Below, piece after piece: positions 42,677 to 51,504 of a stretch of 64,000 nt of DNA (the first letter of the stretch is position 1; each line of letters begins with the position of its first letter). The position numbers and the translations under genes are program-made. Source of the stretch: Clostridia bacterium (GTDB lineage Bacteria; Bacillota; Clostridia; Christensenellales; Aristaeellaceae); the NCBI GenBank assembly GCA_017936765.1, contig JAGBEX010000003.1, forward strand, positions 1 through 64,000, given 5' to 3'. Below the pieces are notes generated by a model, which did no database searches, was not told where the DNA came from, and worked only from the letters and a program-made list of their open reading frames with translations.

Positions 42677-42770
42677 AAGGCTCCCTTTACACAAGGGAGC
42701 CTTATATGCGCATCCCGCGCCACATTCTCAATTCCGAATTCCGCATTCCGAATTCCGAATTCCGCATATG
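42677..42770. repeat. Family G mini-hairpin and family F repeat copy 2 (inverted)
   Basis: AAGGCTCCCTT/AAGGGAGCCTT (42678-42704) is the inner hairpin of family G. 42721-42760 is the reverse complement of 14101-14140 with no visible difference. Confidence 0.8.
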
Positions 42771-42810
42771 CAAAGACCTCCTTCACGGTTTCGCGAAGGA
42801 GGTCTTTGCA
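42769..42810 (-). terminator. Hairpin terminator of the RNase operon
   Basis: TGCAAAGACCTCCTTC (42769-42784) pairs with GAAGGAGGTCTTTGCA (42795-42810), 16 perfect pairs, ending 1 base from the RNase stop codon. The T-tract is weak on the minus strand. Confidence 0.75.
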
Positions 42811-42811
42811 T

Positions 42812-43399
42812 TTATTTGCTTGGCTTCATTTCCACAAAGGATTCATAATGATCATCCGTGTAGAATACCAGTCCGTCATTGCTGTACACAATGCGGTGGG
42901 CGTTGCGCTTCTTGCCCTCGTAGTAGCAGTCGGCCTCGTAATACTGCCGCCCGCTGGCCTTTGGCAGCAGACCCTCGTAGTTGCCGAAGCGGTCGCCACC
43001 GATGGACTTGCCGGGGGCCACATCGCCCACATAGTTCTCGCTGCTGTCCCAGCCCAGCGCCTGGGCTTCCTTCTTGGTGATGAAGTTGTCCGGCAGCTCG
43101 CCATGCTCAAAGAGGTAGTCCGCAATGCCCTGGGGATCGGTGATGGGGCCGGCGGGCGCCTCGGTGGGCTTCTGTGTGGGCTTTTCGGTGGGCTTTTCAG
43201 TGGGTTTCTTGGTGGGCTTCTCCGTGGGTGCGGCGGTGGCTTCGGTTTCAGCATTGTCCTCGGTCACGGTGATGGCGCTGGTCACAGCAAAGTCGGCGCC
43301 CTGCACTTCATCGCCCAGGGGAATGATGCCGGTGAAGTAGCCGACCAGCAGCAGCGCCGCTACCAGAATACCGGCAAGGCTCTTTTTCATCTTCTTCAT
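42812..43399 (-). CDS. Membrane-anchored or secreted barnase-family ribonuclease
   Basis: A 195-residue protein. Residues 8-27 are a signal peptide or N-terminal anchor, 50-82 a Thr/Lys/Pro stalk, and 85-193 a domain closely resembling barnase (GIADYLFEHGELPDNFITK, then VAPGKSIGG). Catalytic residues of barnase all have counterparts: Glu155 (E73), Arg165 (R83), Arg169 (R87) and His184 (H102), so it should cut single-stranded RNA after G. No barstar-like inhibitor is found in the window. AAAGGAG site before the ATG. It lies 12 bases after rlmH. Possible roles are nutritional RNA degradation or contact-dependent competition. Confidence 0.88.
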   Translation of the reverse strand: MKKMKKSLAGILVAALLLVGYFTGIIPLGDEVQGADFAVTSAITVTEDNAETEATAAPTEKPTKKPTEKPTEKPTQKPTEAPAGPITDPQGIADYLFEHGELPDNFITKKEAQALGWDSSENYVGDVAPGKSIGGDRFGNYEGLLPKASGRQYYEADCYYEGKKRNAHRIVYSNDGLVFYTDDHYESFVEMKPSK

Positions 43400-43411
43400 G
43401 GTGCTTCTCCT

Positions 43412-43891
43412 TTATTTGTGATATCGTTCGCCGGAGCGTATCTTCATGGCGCGGTAGAGCTGCTCCAGCAGCATCACCCGGGCCAGCTGATGGGGGAAGG
43501 TCATGGGGGACATGGACAGCTCCTCGTCCGCCCGGGCGATCACCTTGTCGCTCAGCCCCAGGGAGCCGCCGATCACGAACACGATGCTGGAGGCACCGCG
43601 GGTCATCAGGTCGTCCAGGTGGCGGGAAAGGCCGGGGGAGTCCCACTTTTTGCCGGGGATGGTGAGGGCGATCACATGGTCGCCGGGCTTGATCCTGGCC
43701 AGGATGCTCTCGCCCTCCCGCTGCTTGATCTGCTCCTCAATGGCGGGGGAGGAGTTCTGCGGCTCCGGCAGGTCGGGCAGTTCGATCTCCTCAAACCTGC
43801 CGTAGCGGGAGAGGCGCTTGAGGTATTCGTCGGCCATGGCGCGGTAGGGCTTTTCCTTCATGCGCCCCACGGCGATGATGCTCATGCTCAT
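43412..43891 (-). CDS. rlmH: 23S rRNA pseudouridine-1915 N3-methyltransferase
   Basis: A 159-residue SPOUT-fold methyltransferase (family formerly YbeA), the usual size of about 155-160. Visible hallmarks are MSIIAVGRMKEKPY, an ALTIPGKKWDS segment, the AdoMet knot FVIGGSLGLSD and the C-terminal MTFPHQLARVMLLEQLYRA. It methylates the pseudouridine at position 1915 in helix 69 of 23S rRNA on assembled ribosomes. The ATG at 43891 overlaps the upstream stop codon (ATGA), with GGAGG 8 bases before it. Upstream and downstream genes have unrelated functions. Confidence 0.96.
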   Translation of the reverse strand: MSMSIIAVGRMKEKPYRAMADEYLKRLSRYGRFEEIELPDLPEPQNSSPAIEEQIKQREGESILARIKPGDHVIALTIPGKKWDSPGLSRHLDDLMTRGASSIVFVIGGSLGLSDKVIARADEELSMSPMTFPHQLARVMLLEQLYRAMKIRSGERYHK

Positions 43892-44358
43892 GCGCTGCCC
43901 TCCGCCTCGGGAATGTCGAAAGCGAAGCGCTTCTCGTTCATCTGATCAAAGGCGATCTCCACGCTCTGCCCGGTGGCAATGGTGCAGTTCCACAGGTTGT
44001 GGCTGTGGAGCAGCAGATGCTCGCCGGTCACGGGGTGGGTGCATTCCGCATAGGCCACCCAGGGGCAGCGGCGGTTGACCTTGATGGCGTAGTTGGGGCG
44101 CACATCCGTCACCGTGGCGGTAACGCGGATGCCGTATGCCAGCACATCCCGGCGCTGGCGCTCCTTGTGGCCGATGAAATACCACACGCAGGCCGTGGCA
44201 ATGAGGAACGCAATACCCAGCACGAAGAATGCATTGCCCACGATGGGCAGATCGGGATCGGTGGAATTGACCACGTTCAGCATCACATAACCGATGATGG
44301 TGTACACGGTACCCAGAATGCCAAACACAAGGGCAAGGATATGCTTAACGGTTTTCAT
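43888..44358 (-). CDS. DUF3592-like membrane protein
   Basis: A 156-residue protein with two transmembrane segments (about 6-28 and 41-60) and a cytoplasmic or external beta domain with GIRVTATVTDVRPNY, the pattern of DUF3592 proteins. Function unknown. The ATG at 44358 has AAAGGAG 8 bases upstream. It leads the operon with rlmH and the RNase gene, transcribed from a promoter whose -35 overlaps that of the divergent glycosyltransferase gene. Confidence 0.7.
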   Translation of the reverse strand: MKTVKHILALVFGILGTVYTIIGYVMLNVVNSTDPDLPIVGNAFFVLGIAFLIATACVWYFIGHKERQRRDVLAYGIRVTATVTDVRPNYAIKVNRRCPWVAYAECTHPVTGEHLLLHSHNLWNCTIATGQSVEIAFDQMNEKRFAFDIPEAEGSA

Positions 44359-44387
44359 GGGCCATCTCCTTTCGTGAAACACCATAC

Positions 44388-44439
44388 AGTATACCACTAA
44401 AAGGCGAAACTTGACAACAGGGTGTGAAAACAGTACAAT
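44388..44439. promoter_or_regulatory. Back-to-back promoters sharing the -35 region
   Basis: Rightward: TTGACA (44411-44416) and TACAAT (44434-44439), 17-base spacer. Leftward: TTGTCA (complement of 44412-44417) and TATACT (complement of 44388-44393), 18-base spacer, TGG before the -10. The two -35 boxes share five bases, so polymerase cannot occupy both at once. Confidence 0.8.
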
Positions 44440-44496
44440 TTATTAAAATAGGCAGGCAGAGAGCGCCTGCCGAGGATCGCGAAAGAAGGTGCAGCA

Positions 44497-45315
44497 TTGT
44501 TCCAGCCGGTGGTGAGCGTGGTGATCCCCGTCTACAACGGTGAGGGGGCCATCCAGGCCTGTGTGCAGTCGGTACAGGCGCAGCAGGGTGTGGAGATGGA
44601 GATCATCGTGGTGGACGATGGCAGCACCGATGCCACCTGGAGCATCCTGCAGCAGCTGGCACAAAAGGACGAGCGCATTCTGCCCATCCATCAGGGAAAC
44701 GGCGGCGTTTCCGCTGCCCGCAACCGGGGCTTGCAGGCCTGCCGGGGGGAATACATCCGCTTTGTGGATGCGGATGATGTGCTGCCCGAAGGCTCTATGC
44801 TGGCGCTGCTGGAAAAGGCCCGGCAGAACGGCAGCGATCTGGTGATCGCGGGCTATAATGAAGTGGTGGGTCCCATGCGCAGCCCCCGGTGCCTGCGCAA
44901 GTGCGAATCTACCATGCCCTGCGATGAAATGCTGAAGCACTTCAACCCCTGGTCCAACAGCTTTTATTACGGCGTTTTGTGGAACAAGCTCTTCCGCCGC
45001 AGCATCATAGAGGAAAATCAGGTGCGGTTCATTTCCGGCCTGCATTGGGGCGAGGACTTCGCCTTTGTGTGCCGGTATCTTGTCAAAGCCCAGCGGGTAA
45101 GCTACACTCAGGCGCTGGTGTATGATTATCAGCGCAATCCCAAGGGCATGACCATCAAGCAGTTTTTGAGCTGCATTTCCCATCCCCTGGCCAATTGCCG
45201 CATCAAGTGGCAGCTTTTTCAGGAATTGAAAAAGCTGTATGTGCAGCGCGGCCTGTATGCCAAATACCGCTGGACGCTGTGGATCTACCTGTTCCGCGCA
45301 ACGCTGACCAACTGA
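44497..45315 (+). CDS. Family 2 glycosyltransferase
   Basis: A 272-residue GT-A glycosyltransferase beginning VVSVVIPVYNGE. It has VVDDGSTD (about residues 40-47), the DXD-like VDADDV (about 95) and a GEDFAF segment near residue 188, typical of GT2 enzymes that transfer sugars to lipid or protein acceptors. The gene has no ATG; TTG at 44497 with GAAGG 7-9 bases upstream is used, although a GTG a few codons later is possible. A GGCAGGC/GCCTGCC hairpin (44451-44471) lies in the leader. Followed 12 bases later by the ThrE-like gene. Confidence 0.85.
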   Translation: MFQPVVSVVIPVYNGEGAIQACVQSVQAQQGVEMEIIVVDDGSTDATWSILQQLAQKDERILPIHQGNGGVSAARNRGLQACRGEYIRFVDADDVLPEGSMLALLEKARQNGSDLVIAGYNEVVGPMRSPRCLRKCESTMPCDEMLKHFNPWSNSFYYGVLWNKLFRRSIIEENQVRFISGLHWGEDFAFVCRYLVKAQRVSYTQALVYDYQRNPKGMTIKQFLSCISHPLANCRIKWQLFQELKKLYVQRGLYAKYRWTLWIYLFRATLTN

Positions 45316-45327
45316 GGAGAGACGACC

Positions 45328-46107
45328 ATGCCTGTGGGAGAGAGCCGCTATATGGAGCCGCTGCAACTGGCGGGGCGGCTGATCATGGAAAACGGTGGGG
45401 AGACCTACCGTGTGGAGGAGACCATTACCCGCATGGGCAAGGCCTTTGGCCTGGAAAAGGTGGAGAGCTTTGCGGTGCCCAGCGGGCTGTTTATCAGCTA
45501 TCGCCGACAGGATGGCGACATGGAGACCTCCGTTGCCCGTGTGCGCAAGGGCAGCCGGAACCTGAGCCGGGTGAATGCGGTGAACGCCGTTTCCCGCCGG
45601 GTGGAGCAGGGCGAAATGAACTGCGAGGAGACCCTGGCGCGCTTAAAGGAAATCGAGCATGAGCCGCCCTGTGTGGGCAGCGCCATGCTGCCCTGGGCTG
45701 CCGCAGCCTCGGCGGCAGGCTTTACGGGTATGTTTGGCGGCAGCGTGGTGGATATGCTCATCAGCGGCGGCGTGGCTGCCCTGGTGCAGCTGCTGACGCA
45801 ATGGATGGGCAAGCAGAGCCTGGGCGAATTGATGGCCACCCTGACGGGCAGTATGCTCACGGCGCTGATCCCCATGCTGGTGCAGCTGCTGGCAGGCATT
45901 GGCGCGGTGGAATCCATCGTCGGCGGTGCGCTGATGCCCCTTTTGCCCGGCCTGGCCATGACCAACGCCGTGCAGGACGCCATGCGGGGCGATATGGTCT
46001 CCGGCCTGTCCCATGGCCTGTCCGCTGTGCTGACGGCGGTGCTGGTGGCAGGTGGCGCGCTGGTGGCCTCGGCCATCATGCGCCTGTTGGGAGGTGCGCT
46101 GCTATGA
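45328..46107 (+). CDS. Threonine/serine exporter, large subunit (ThrE N-terminal type)
   Basis: A 259-residue protein matching the N-terminal half of ThrE (YjjP type). It has a soluble N-terminal part (about 1-110, with GGETYRVEETITRMGKAFGL and VPSGLFISY) and five membrane segments after it. In E. coli-type systems this protein works with a small YjjB-like partner to export threonine, serine or other metabolites such as succinate. The small partner is the next gene, joined by an ATGA overlap. Confidence 0.9.
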   Translation: MPVGESRYMEPLQLAGRLIMENGGETYRVEETITRMGKAFGLEKVESFAVPSGLFISYRRQDGDMETSVARVRKGSRNLSRVNAVNAVSRRVEQGEMNCEETLARLKEIEHEPPCVGSAMLPWAAAASAAGFTGMFGGSVVDMLISGGVAALVQLLTQWMGKQSLGELMATLTGSMLTALIPMLVQLLAGIGAVESIVGGALMPLLPGLAMTNAVQDAMRGDMVSGLSHGLSAVLTAVLVAGGALVASAIMRLLGGALL

Positions 46108-46553
46108 TCCTTGAACTGCTTCGCACCTATGCCACAAGCTTTCTGGGAACGCTGGGCTTTGCCCTGTTGCTCCATGCGCCCAAGAAGGCCTGGCTTCCTG
46201 CCAGCCTCATCGGCGGTGTGAGCTACACGCTGTATATCCTGCTGTTGCAGCTGGGCTGCCACCAGACGATCGCCATGTTCGGCGGCGCGCTGGCGGGTTC
46301 GCTGCTGGCGCAGATCTGCGCACGGCGGATGCGGATGATCGCCACTATTTTCATCACGCTGTCCATCGTGTCGCTGGTGCCGGGCCTTGGGCTGTACCGC
46401 TGCATGGAACACCTGGGCGCCGGGCGCAATGCCCTGGGCTTGCAGGCAGGCGTTTTGGCAATGATCGATATTATGATGATCGCCCTTGGGCTGGGCGTGG
46501 GCGGCTTTGTGTTCCGCGCCATCGCCACCCGCCCGGGGACGACGAAAGGATGA
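46104..46553 (+). CDS. Threonine/serine exporter, small subunit (YjjB-like)
   Basis: A 149-residue membrane protein with four to five transmembrane segments, of the ThrE_2/YjjB type (SFLGTLGFALLLHAPKKAW, then SIVSLVPGLGLYR). The start at 46104 overlaps the large-subunit stop codon. Together the pair makes a split ThrE exporter. A MarR regulator follows directly, so export may be regulator-controlled. Confidence 0.88.
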   Translation: MILELLRTYATSFLGTLGFALLLHAPKKAWLPASLIGGVSYTLYILLLQLGCHQTIAMFGGALAGSLLAQICARRMRMIATIFITLSIVSLVPGLGLYRCMEHLGAGRNALGLQAGVLAMIDIMMIALGLGVGGFVFRAIATRPGTTKG

Positions 46554-46558
46554 ATACC

Positions 46559-46993
46559 ATGGCCTGTGTGAAACACCCCCTGCTGACCATCCGCGCTGCG
46601 CTGAAGCGGCGCTATGCCCACGAGATGGCCGAGGTGCTGGACAAGTGGCAGCTGACCGGCATGGAGGCCGACGTGCTGCTGTTTCTGGCCAACAACCCCG
46701 GCTGCGACACCGCCTCCGACATGGTGACCCTGTGCCAGTTGACCAAGTCCCATGTGTCCAAGGCGGTGGATCACCTCACGGAGATGGGCTACATCACCCA
46801 GCAGCGGGATCAGCAGAACCGCCGCAAGGTGCATCTGCTCCTCACCGAAGAGGCCAAGCCCGTGGTGAAAGCAGGTCAGGCCGCCCAGAAGCGCTTTGTG
46901 GACGTGCTGACCCGCGGCCTTTCCGATGAGGATAAGGTGGCCATGAAGCGCACCCTGGAGGTCATGATCGAGAACGCGGTGAAAGAGGAGTAA
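46559..46993 (+). CDS. MarR-family transcriptional regulator
   Basis: A 144-residue winged-helix regulator. The recognition region is TASDMVTLCQLTKSHVSKAVD at about residues 53-73, followed by the wing LTEMGYITQQRDQQNRRKVH. MarR proteins bind palindromic operators and respond to phenolics, antibiotics or redox signals. The ATG at 46559 is chosen (AAAGGA 8 bases upstream); ATG at 46550, overlapping the exporter stop, has no spacing to a ribosome binding site. It is in the exporter operon and may control it. Confidence 0.88.
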   Translation: MACVKHPLLTIRAALKRRYAHEMAEVLDKWQLTGMEADVLLFLANNPGCDTASDMVTLCQLTKSHVSKAVDHLTEMGYITQQRDQQNRRKVHLLLTEEAKPVVKAGQAAQKRFVDVLTRGLSDEDKVAMKRTLEVMIENAVKEE

Positions 46994-47000
46994 CCCCCTC

Positions 47001-47387
47001 ATGAAGAATTACACCCAGGTCTATGTGCAAAACAGCGTGGAAGCGGCAAAGATGTACTGCGACGCCTTTGGTGCCGAGATTACCCTGGAGATGATGGACG
47101 AGACCGGCAAAGCCTATGCCCATTGCGTGCTGTCCGTCAACGGCGAAGGCTTTCTGGCGCTGGCCGAGGCAAAGAACCCCTGCGACGTGGCCTTCATCCA
47201 CAAAATGAAGTGGGAAACCATGACCTTTCTGGCCTTTGAAATGGGCAGCGAGGCGGCCGTGCAGCACGCCCTGGAGGTACTCAGCGATGGCGGCGTGGTG
47301 CTGGAACCCATCCATGCGGTGCCGTGGAGCAGCTGCTGCGCCACGGTGATCGACAAATATGGCGTGTGCTGGTGGGTGGCTATCTGA
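47001..47387 (+). CDS. VOC-superfamily protein, PhnB-like
   Basis: A 128-residue glyoxalase-fold protein with the paired motifs KNYTQVYVQNSVEAAKMYC and AVPWSSCCATVIDKYGVCWW, similar in layout to the protein at 3744 but diverged. Ligand unknown. GAGGAG lies about 12 bases before the ATG, inside the end of the MarR gene, and the gap is 7 bases, so it is part of the same operon. A strong terminator follows. Confidence 0.82.
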   Translation: MKNYTQVYVQNSVEAAKMYCDAFGAEITLEMMDETGKAYAHCVLSVNGEGFLALAEAKNPCDVAFIHKMKWETMTFLAFEMGSEAAVQHALEVLSDGGVVLEPIHAVPWSSCCATVIDKYGVCWWVAI

Positions 47388-47396
47388 AAAGAAAGC

Positions 47397-47428
47397 AACG
47401 GTGGGAGCGTATGGCTCTCACCGTTTTC
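47397..47428 (+). terminator. Rho-independent terminator
   Basis: AACGGTGGGAGC (47397-47408) pairs with GCTCTCACCGTT (47414-47425) with one G-T wobble, followed by TTC. Confidence 0.85.
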
Positions 47429-47539
47429 TCATGTTGTTATAATCCCCCTCTCTTTGAATTGCCGCAGGGGATGTGGTAATCTATGGTCACGGAAGGGCGG
47501 TGCAGGCCCCTCCGATGGATGGAAAGAGGAGAAAGAACC

Positions 47540-48289
47540 ATGAAGAAAAAGACGCTTATCGTGCTGTTGATCGCCCTGTGCCTGGTGCTGTGCAGCTGCG
47601 GCTTCCACACCGGAACTTATTCCGCCTGGGGCTATCAGGCCGGGGAAGGCCATGTGACTGACCGGGTGAAAAATGTGGAGATCAACTGGGTGGATGGCTC
47701 GGTGCAGGTGGCTTATCACGGCAGCAGCGAGATCACCTTCAGCGAGACCAGCCAGCGCAAGGTGGGCAAGGATGGCGAGCTGCGCTGGAAGGTGGATGGC
47801 GATACTCTGCGCATCGAATACGCTGCTCCCGGCTTCCGCAGCTGGTTCAGCCCCGAAAAGGACCTGACCCTGATGCTGCCGGAAAGCCTGATGCTGGATG
47901 CGCTGAAGATCAACGTGGTTTCTGCCCAGGTGTGGGGCAATGACCTGAAGGTCGGTGGGGAAGCCCAGGCGCAGTCCGTTTCCGGCGATGTGCAGCTTGG
48001 CTTTGCCCATGCCCCCAGGAAGGTGGATGCGGATACCGTCAGCGGCGATGTGGAGCTTCGCTTTGCCCAGACTCCGGAAGCCATCACGGCTGATGCGGTC
48101 AGCGGCGACATGACCTTTTACCTGCCCGGAAATGCTGGTTTTACCGCCCAGGTGGATAGCATCAGCGGCCGCGTGCAGGGTGACCTGCCCGTGGAAAAGC
48201 TGGACAAGGAGAACTACACCTGCGGTGATGGGGCGTGCAGCATCAGCCTGGATACCGTCAGCGGCGATGTGTGGTTCAACGCCAACTGA
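47540..48289 (+). CDS. DUF4097-type beta-strand lipoprotein
   Basis: A 249-residue lipoprotein. The signal peptide ends in the lipobox LVLCSC (residues about 16-21), so the Cys should be lipidated. The rest is a repetitive beta structure in which VSGDV-type units recur (SVSGDVQL, TVSGDVEL, AVSGDMTF, SISGRVQG), typical of DUF4097 right-handed beta-helix proteins. Function unknown. The ATG at 47540 has GAGGAG 9 bases upstream; the earlier in-frame start is rejected. Faces the mrp gene across a shared terminator. Confidence 0.82.
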   Translation: MKKKTLIVLLIALCLVLCSCGFHTGTYSAWGYQAGEGHVTDRVKNVEINWVDGSVQVAYHGSSEITFSETSQRKVGKDGELRWKVDGDTLRIEYAAPGFRSWFSPEKDLTLMLPESLMLDALKINVVSAQVWGNDLKVGGEAQAQSVSGDVQLGFAHAPRKVDADTVSGDVELRFAQTPEAITADAVSGDMTFYLPGNAGFTAQVDSISGRVQGDLPVEKLDKENYTCGDGACSISLDTVSGDVWFNAN

Positions 48290-48296
48290 TAAAAAA

Positions 48297-48330
48297 CGAC
48301 CCCTGTTGCAGAAATGAGCAACAGGGGTCG
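48297..48330. terminator. Bidirectional terminator between the lipoprotein gene and mrp
   Basis: CGACCCCTGTTGC (48297-48309) pairs with GCAACAGGGGTCG (48318-48330), 13 perfect pairs. On the minus strand it is followed by TTTTTTATC, on the plus strand by a TTTTTTT run after six bases. Confidence 0.9.
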
Positions 48331-48341
48331 AAGGCGTTTTT

Positions 48342-49181
<840 letters not shown>

Positions 49182-49358
49182 TGAAATTCACCTCGGAAAT
49201 ATTTTGTCCGCAGCTTTGCGGACGACTCCTGTAAGGATTCGCGTCTGAAGGTCAATTTTCCTGCCTGGAGCGGGAAGAATCTGCCTGGGAATTGCGTTGT
49301 TATAGATGTAAACGGCCTCCTGGCGACACAGCTTGTCATAAAAGGTGTAATTTAGCGC

Positions 49359-49388
49359 TTGCCATGGAGGGTAGTTTCAATGTACAAT
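49359..49388 (+). promoter_or_regulatory. Promoter of the PG-binding lipoprotein gene
   Basis: TTGCCA (49359-49364) and TACAAT (49383-49388) with an 18-base spacer, 44 bases before the ATG. Confidence 0.7.
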
Positions 49389-49432
49389 AGAAAAGTACCC
49401 TGTGTAGTTTCACCCATGGGAGGTTTTGTGAT

Positions 49433-51310
49433 ATGAAGTTTGAATTCAAGGGAAAGCGTGTTGGCAAGGGACTGGCGCTGGCGGGGACCCTCGCCCTGTG
49501 CCTGGTGCTGACGGGCTGCTACATCCCCCCGGATGAGATCGCTGCCGGCACCACCAATATGACGGTGGGCAGCAACAACCTGCCCTTCCCCACGTTCGAT
49601 CCCATTCCCACGGCTACGGCCACGCCCACCCAGGCGCCCACCAAGGAGCCTGTGCAGGCGCCCAGCCAGCCCACCATCAACTGGGACGATTGGGGAACCA
49701 CCGTGACCACCAACACCCCCAACCCCAATGCGGGCGGCAATGGCACCATAGTGGTGGTGACCCAGCAGCCCACCAATACCCCCAACCCCAATGTGCCCAC
49801 GGCTACCCCTGCCTCTTCCAGCCTGAAGAACGGCTCTTCCGGCACCGAGGTGCGCAAGGTGCAGCAGCGACTGAAGGAGCTGGGCTACCTCTCCGGCTCT
49901 GCTGACGGCGACTTCGGCGACGCTACCGAGGCGGCTGTCCGCGCCTTCCAGCAGGCCAACGGCCTGGATGTGGACGGCAAGGTGGGCAAGCAGACCCTGG
50001 CCAAGCTGAACAGCAACAACGCGGTGTCCGCCAAGAACAGCGGCAACACCATTGCCGTTGTAACCAAGAAGCCTACCGTTACCAACACCCCCAGACCCAC
50101 CAGCACCCCCAATGTGAGCAACACCTACCTGGACGTGGGTGCCTCCGGCACCAAGGTGCGCACCCTGCAGCAGCGGCTGATTGCCCTGGGCTACCTGGCT
50201 GGCACGGCGGACGGTGAATACGGCGGCGCTACCCAGGCGGCGGTGAAGGCCTTCCAGGAGCGCGTGGGCGAGTGGGCCGACGGCGTGGCTGGCCCCAAGA
50301 CCCTGGAAAAGCTGTATTCCTCCAGCGCCCGCAAGGCCAGCTCCGTGGTGGCTGTTGTGGGCAAGACCCTGGAGGAGGGCATGAACGGCAATGACGTCCG
50401 CGCCCTGCAAAAGCGGCTGAAGGAGCTGGGCTACCTCTCCGGCAGCATCGACGGCGACTACGGCAATGCCACCAAGACGGCTGTGACCGCCTTCCAGCTG
50501 AACAACGGCCTCCGCGCCGACGGTAAGGCCGGTACCGCCACCATGAACAAGCTCTTCGAGGAAGACCTGGTGAAGGAGAGCGAATCCAAGGATAACAACA
50601 CCACCATCTCTTCCACCGGCTATGTGGTGCTGGAGGAAGGCTCCGAGGGCGATGCGGTGCGCAAGCTGCAAAAGGCCCTGAAGGAGCTGGGCTACTATTC
50701 CGGCTCTGTGGACGGCAGCTATGGCTCCGGCACCGCGGGCGCTGTGATGGCCTTCCAGCGCGCTAATGATATCACCGTGGATGGCAAGGCTGGCCCCGCC
50801 ACCCAGCGTGTGCTGTATGGCACCGGCACTTCCATCACCTATTCCACCCTCCGCGAGGGCGACAGCGGCTCCGCTGTGCGCAACCTGCAGCACACCCTCT
50901 ACGAGTTGGGCTACTACGACGGTAAGATCGACGGCGACTACGGCGCCACCACCCGCGACGCCGTGCGCGCCTTCCAGATCCAGAACAAGCTCAGCCCCGT
51001 GGATGGCGTGGCGGGCAACAAGACCCTGCAGAAGCTGTATTCCTCCTCTGCCAAGGCGGCTGCTGCCACCGCCACTGAGTTCGAGACCCTGCGCAAGGGT
51101 GATGCGGGCAACGAAGTGGTGGAAATGCAGGACTGCCTGATGCAGCTGGGCTACCTGGCGGAGATCACCGGCGAATATGACAACGCCACCGTGGCGGCGG
51201 TGAAGCTCTTCCAGCAGACCAACGGCCTGAGTCCCGTGGACGGTGTGGCAGGCAACAAGACCCTGCAGAAGCTGTATTCCGGCAACGCCAAGGCTTATAT
51301 TGGCCACTAA
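49433..51310 (+). CDS. Lipoprotein with six peptidoglycan-binding domains
   Basis: A 625-residue lipoprotein. Signal peptide with lipobox LVLTGC (Cys about residue 29), a Thr/Pro-rich region (about 60-130), then six PG_binding_1 domains at about 135-195, 235-300, 315-378, 405-465, 475-540 and 550-615. Each shows the pattern of VRxLQxxLxELGYL, (G)DG(x)YGxxT and AVxAFQxxNGL. The repeats differ enough that simple recent duplication is unlikely. There is no enzymatic domain, so it probably serves as a wall-binding scaffold between membrane and murein. Strong promoter in front, terminator and family A repeat behind. Confidence 0.9.
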   Translation: MKFEFKGKRVGKGLALAGTLALCLVLTGCYIPPDEIAAGTTNMTVGSNNLPFPTFDPIPTATATPTQAPTKEPVQAPSQPTINWDDWGTTVTTNTPNPNAGGNGTIVVVTQQPTNTPNPNVPTATPASSSLKNGSSGTEVRKVQQRLKELGYLSGSADGDFGDATEAAVRAFQQANGLDVDGKVGKQTLAKLNSNNAVSAKNSGNTIAVVTKKPTVTNTPRPTSTPNVSNTYLDVGASGTKVRTLQQRLIALGYLAGTADGEYGGATQAAVKAFQERVGEWADGVAGPKTLEKLYSSSARKASSVVAVVGKTLEEGMNGNDVRALQKRLKELGYLSGSIDGDYGNATKTAVTAFQLNNGLRADGKAGTATMNKLFEEDLVKESESKDNNTTISSTGYVVLEEGSEGDAVRKLQKALKELGYYSGSVDGSYGSGTAGAVMAFQRANDITVDGKAGPATQRVLYGTGTSITYSTLREGDSGSAVRNLQHTLYELGYYDGKIDGDYGATTRDAVRAFQIQNKLSPVDGVAGNKTLQKLYSSSAKAAAATATEFETLRKGDAGNEVVEMQDCLMQLGYLAEITGEYDNATVAAVKLFQQTNGLSPVDGVAGNKTLQKLYSGNAKAYIGH

Positions 51311-51318
51311 TTATGTTG

Positions 51319-51347
51319 AAAAAAGGGCGCTTGTGCGCCCTTTTTTT
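51319..51347 (+). terminator. Rho-independent terminator
   Basis: AAAAAAGGGCGC (51319-51330) pairs with GCGCCCTTTTTT (51335-51346), then more T. Confidence 0.93.
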
Positions 51348-51349
51348 AT

Positions 51350-51439
51350 CGGCCATTCCACGGCACAAGGCCGTGTACTGGCTACACTTCGGTCAACACA
51401 AGTGTTGACCTCGTTAGTCGGGGCGAAACGCCCCTCCCT
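51350..51439. repeat. Family A triple-hairpin repeat, copy 2 (inverted)
   Basis: Reverse-complement relative of 5821-5910. It differs at few positions, which lie in loops or as paired changes (CAACAC/GTGTTG against CAACGC/GCGTTG). It lies between a terminator and the next gene's ribosome binding site. Confidence 0.8.
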
Positions 51440-51504
51440 CTTCCACGCAGGGAAACGGCGGGTTCGCCCGTTGAATAGGCAGAAGATACCAGGGGGAGGA
51501 AACC

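Noticed and set aside
49200..49330. A riboswitch in front of mrp
   Set aside because: Only one short hairpin (GTCCGCA/TGCGGAC) is seen and no known aptamer core was recognised.
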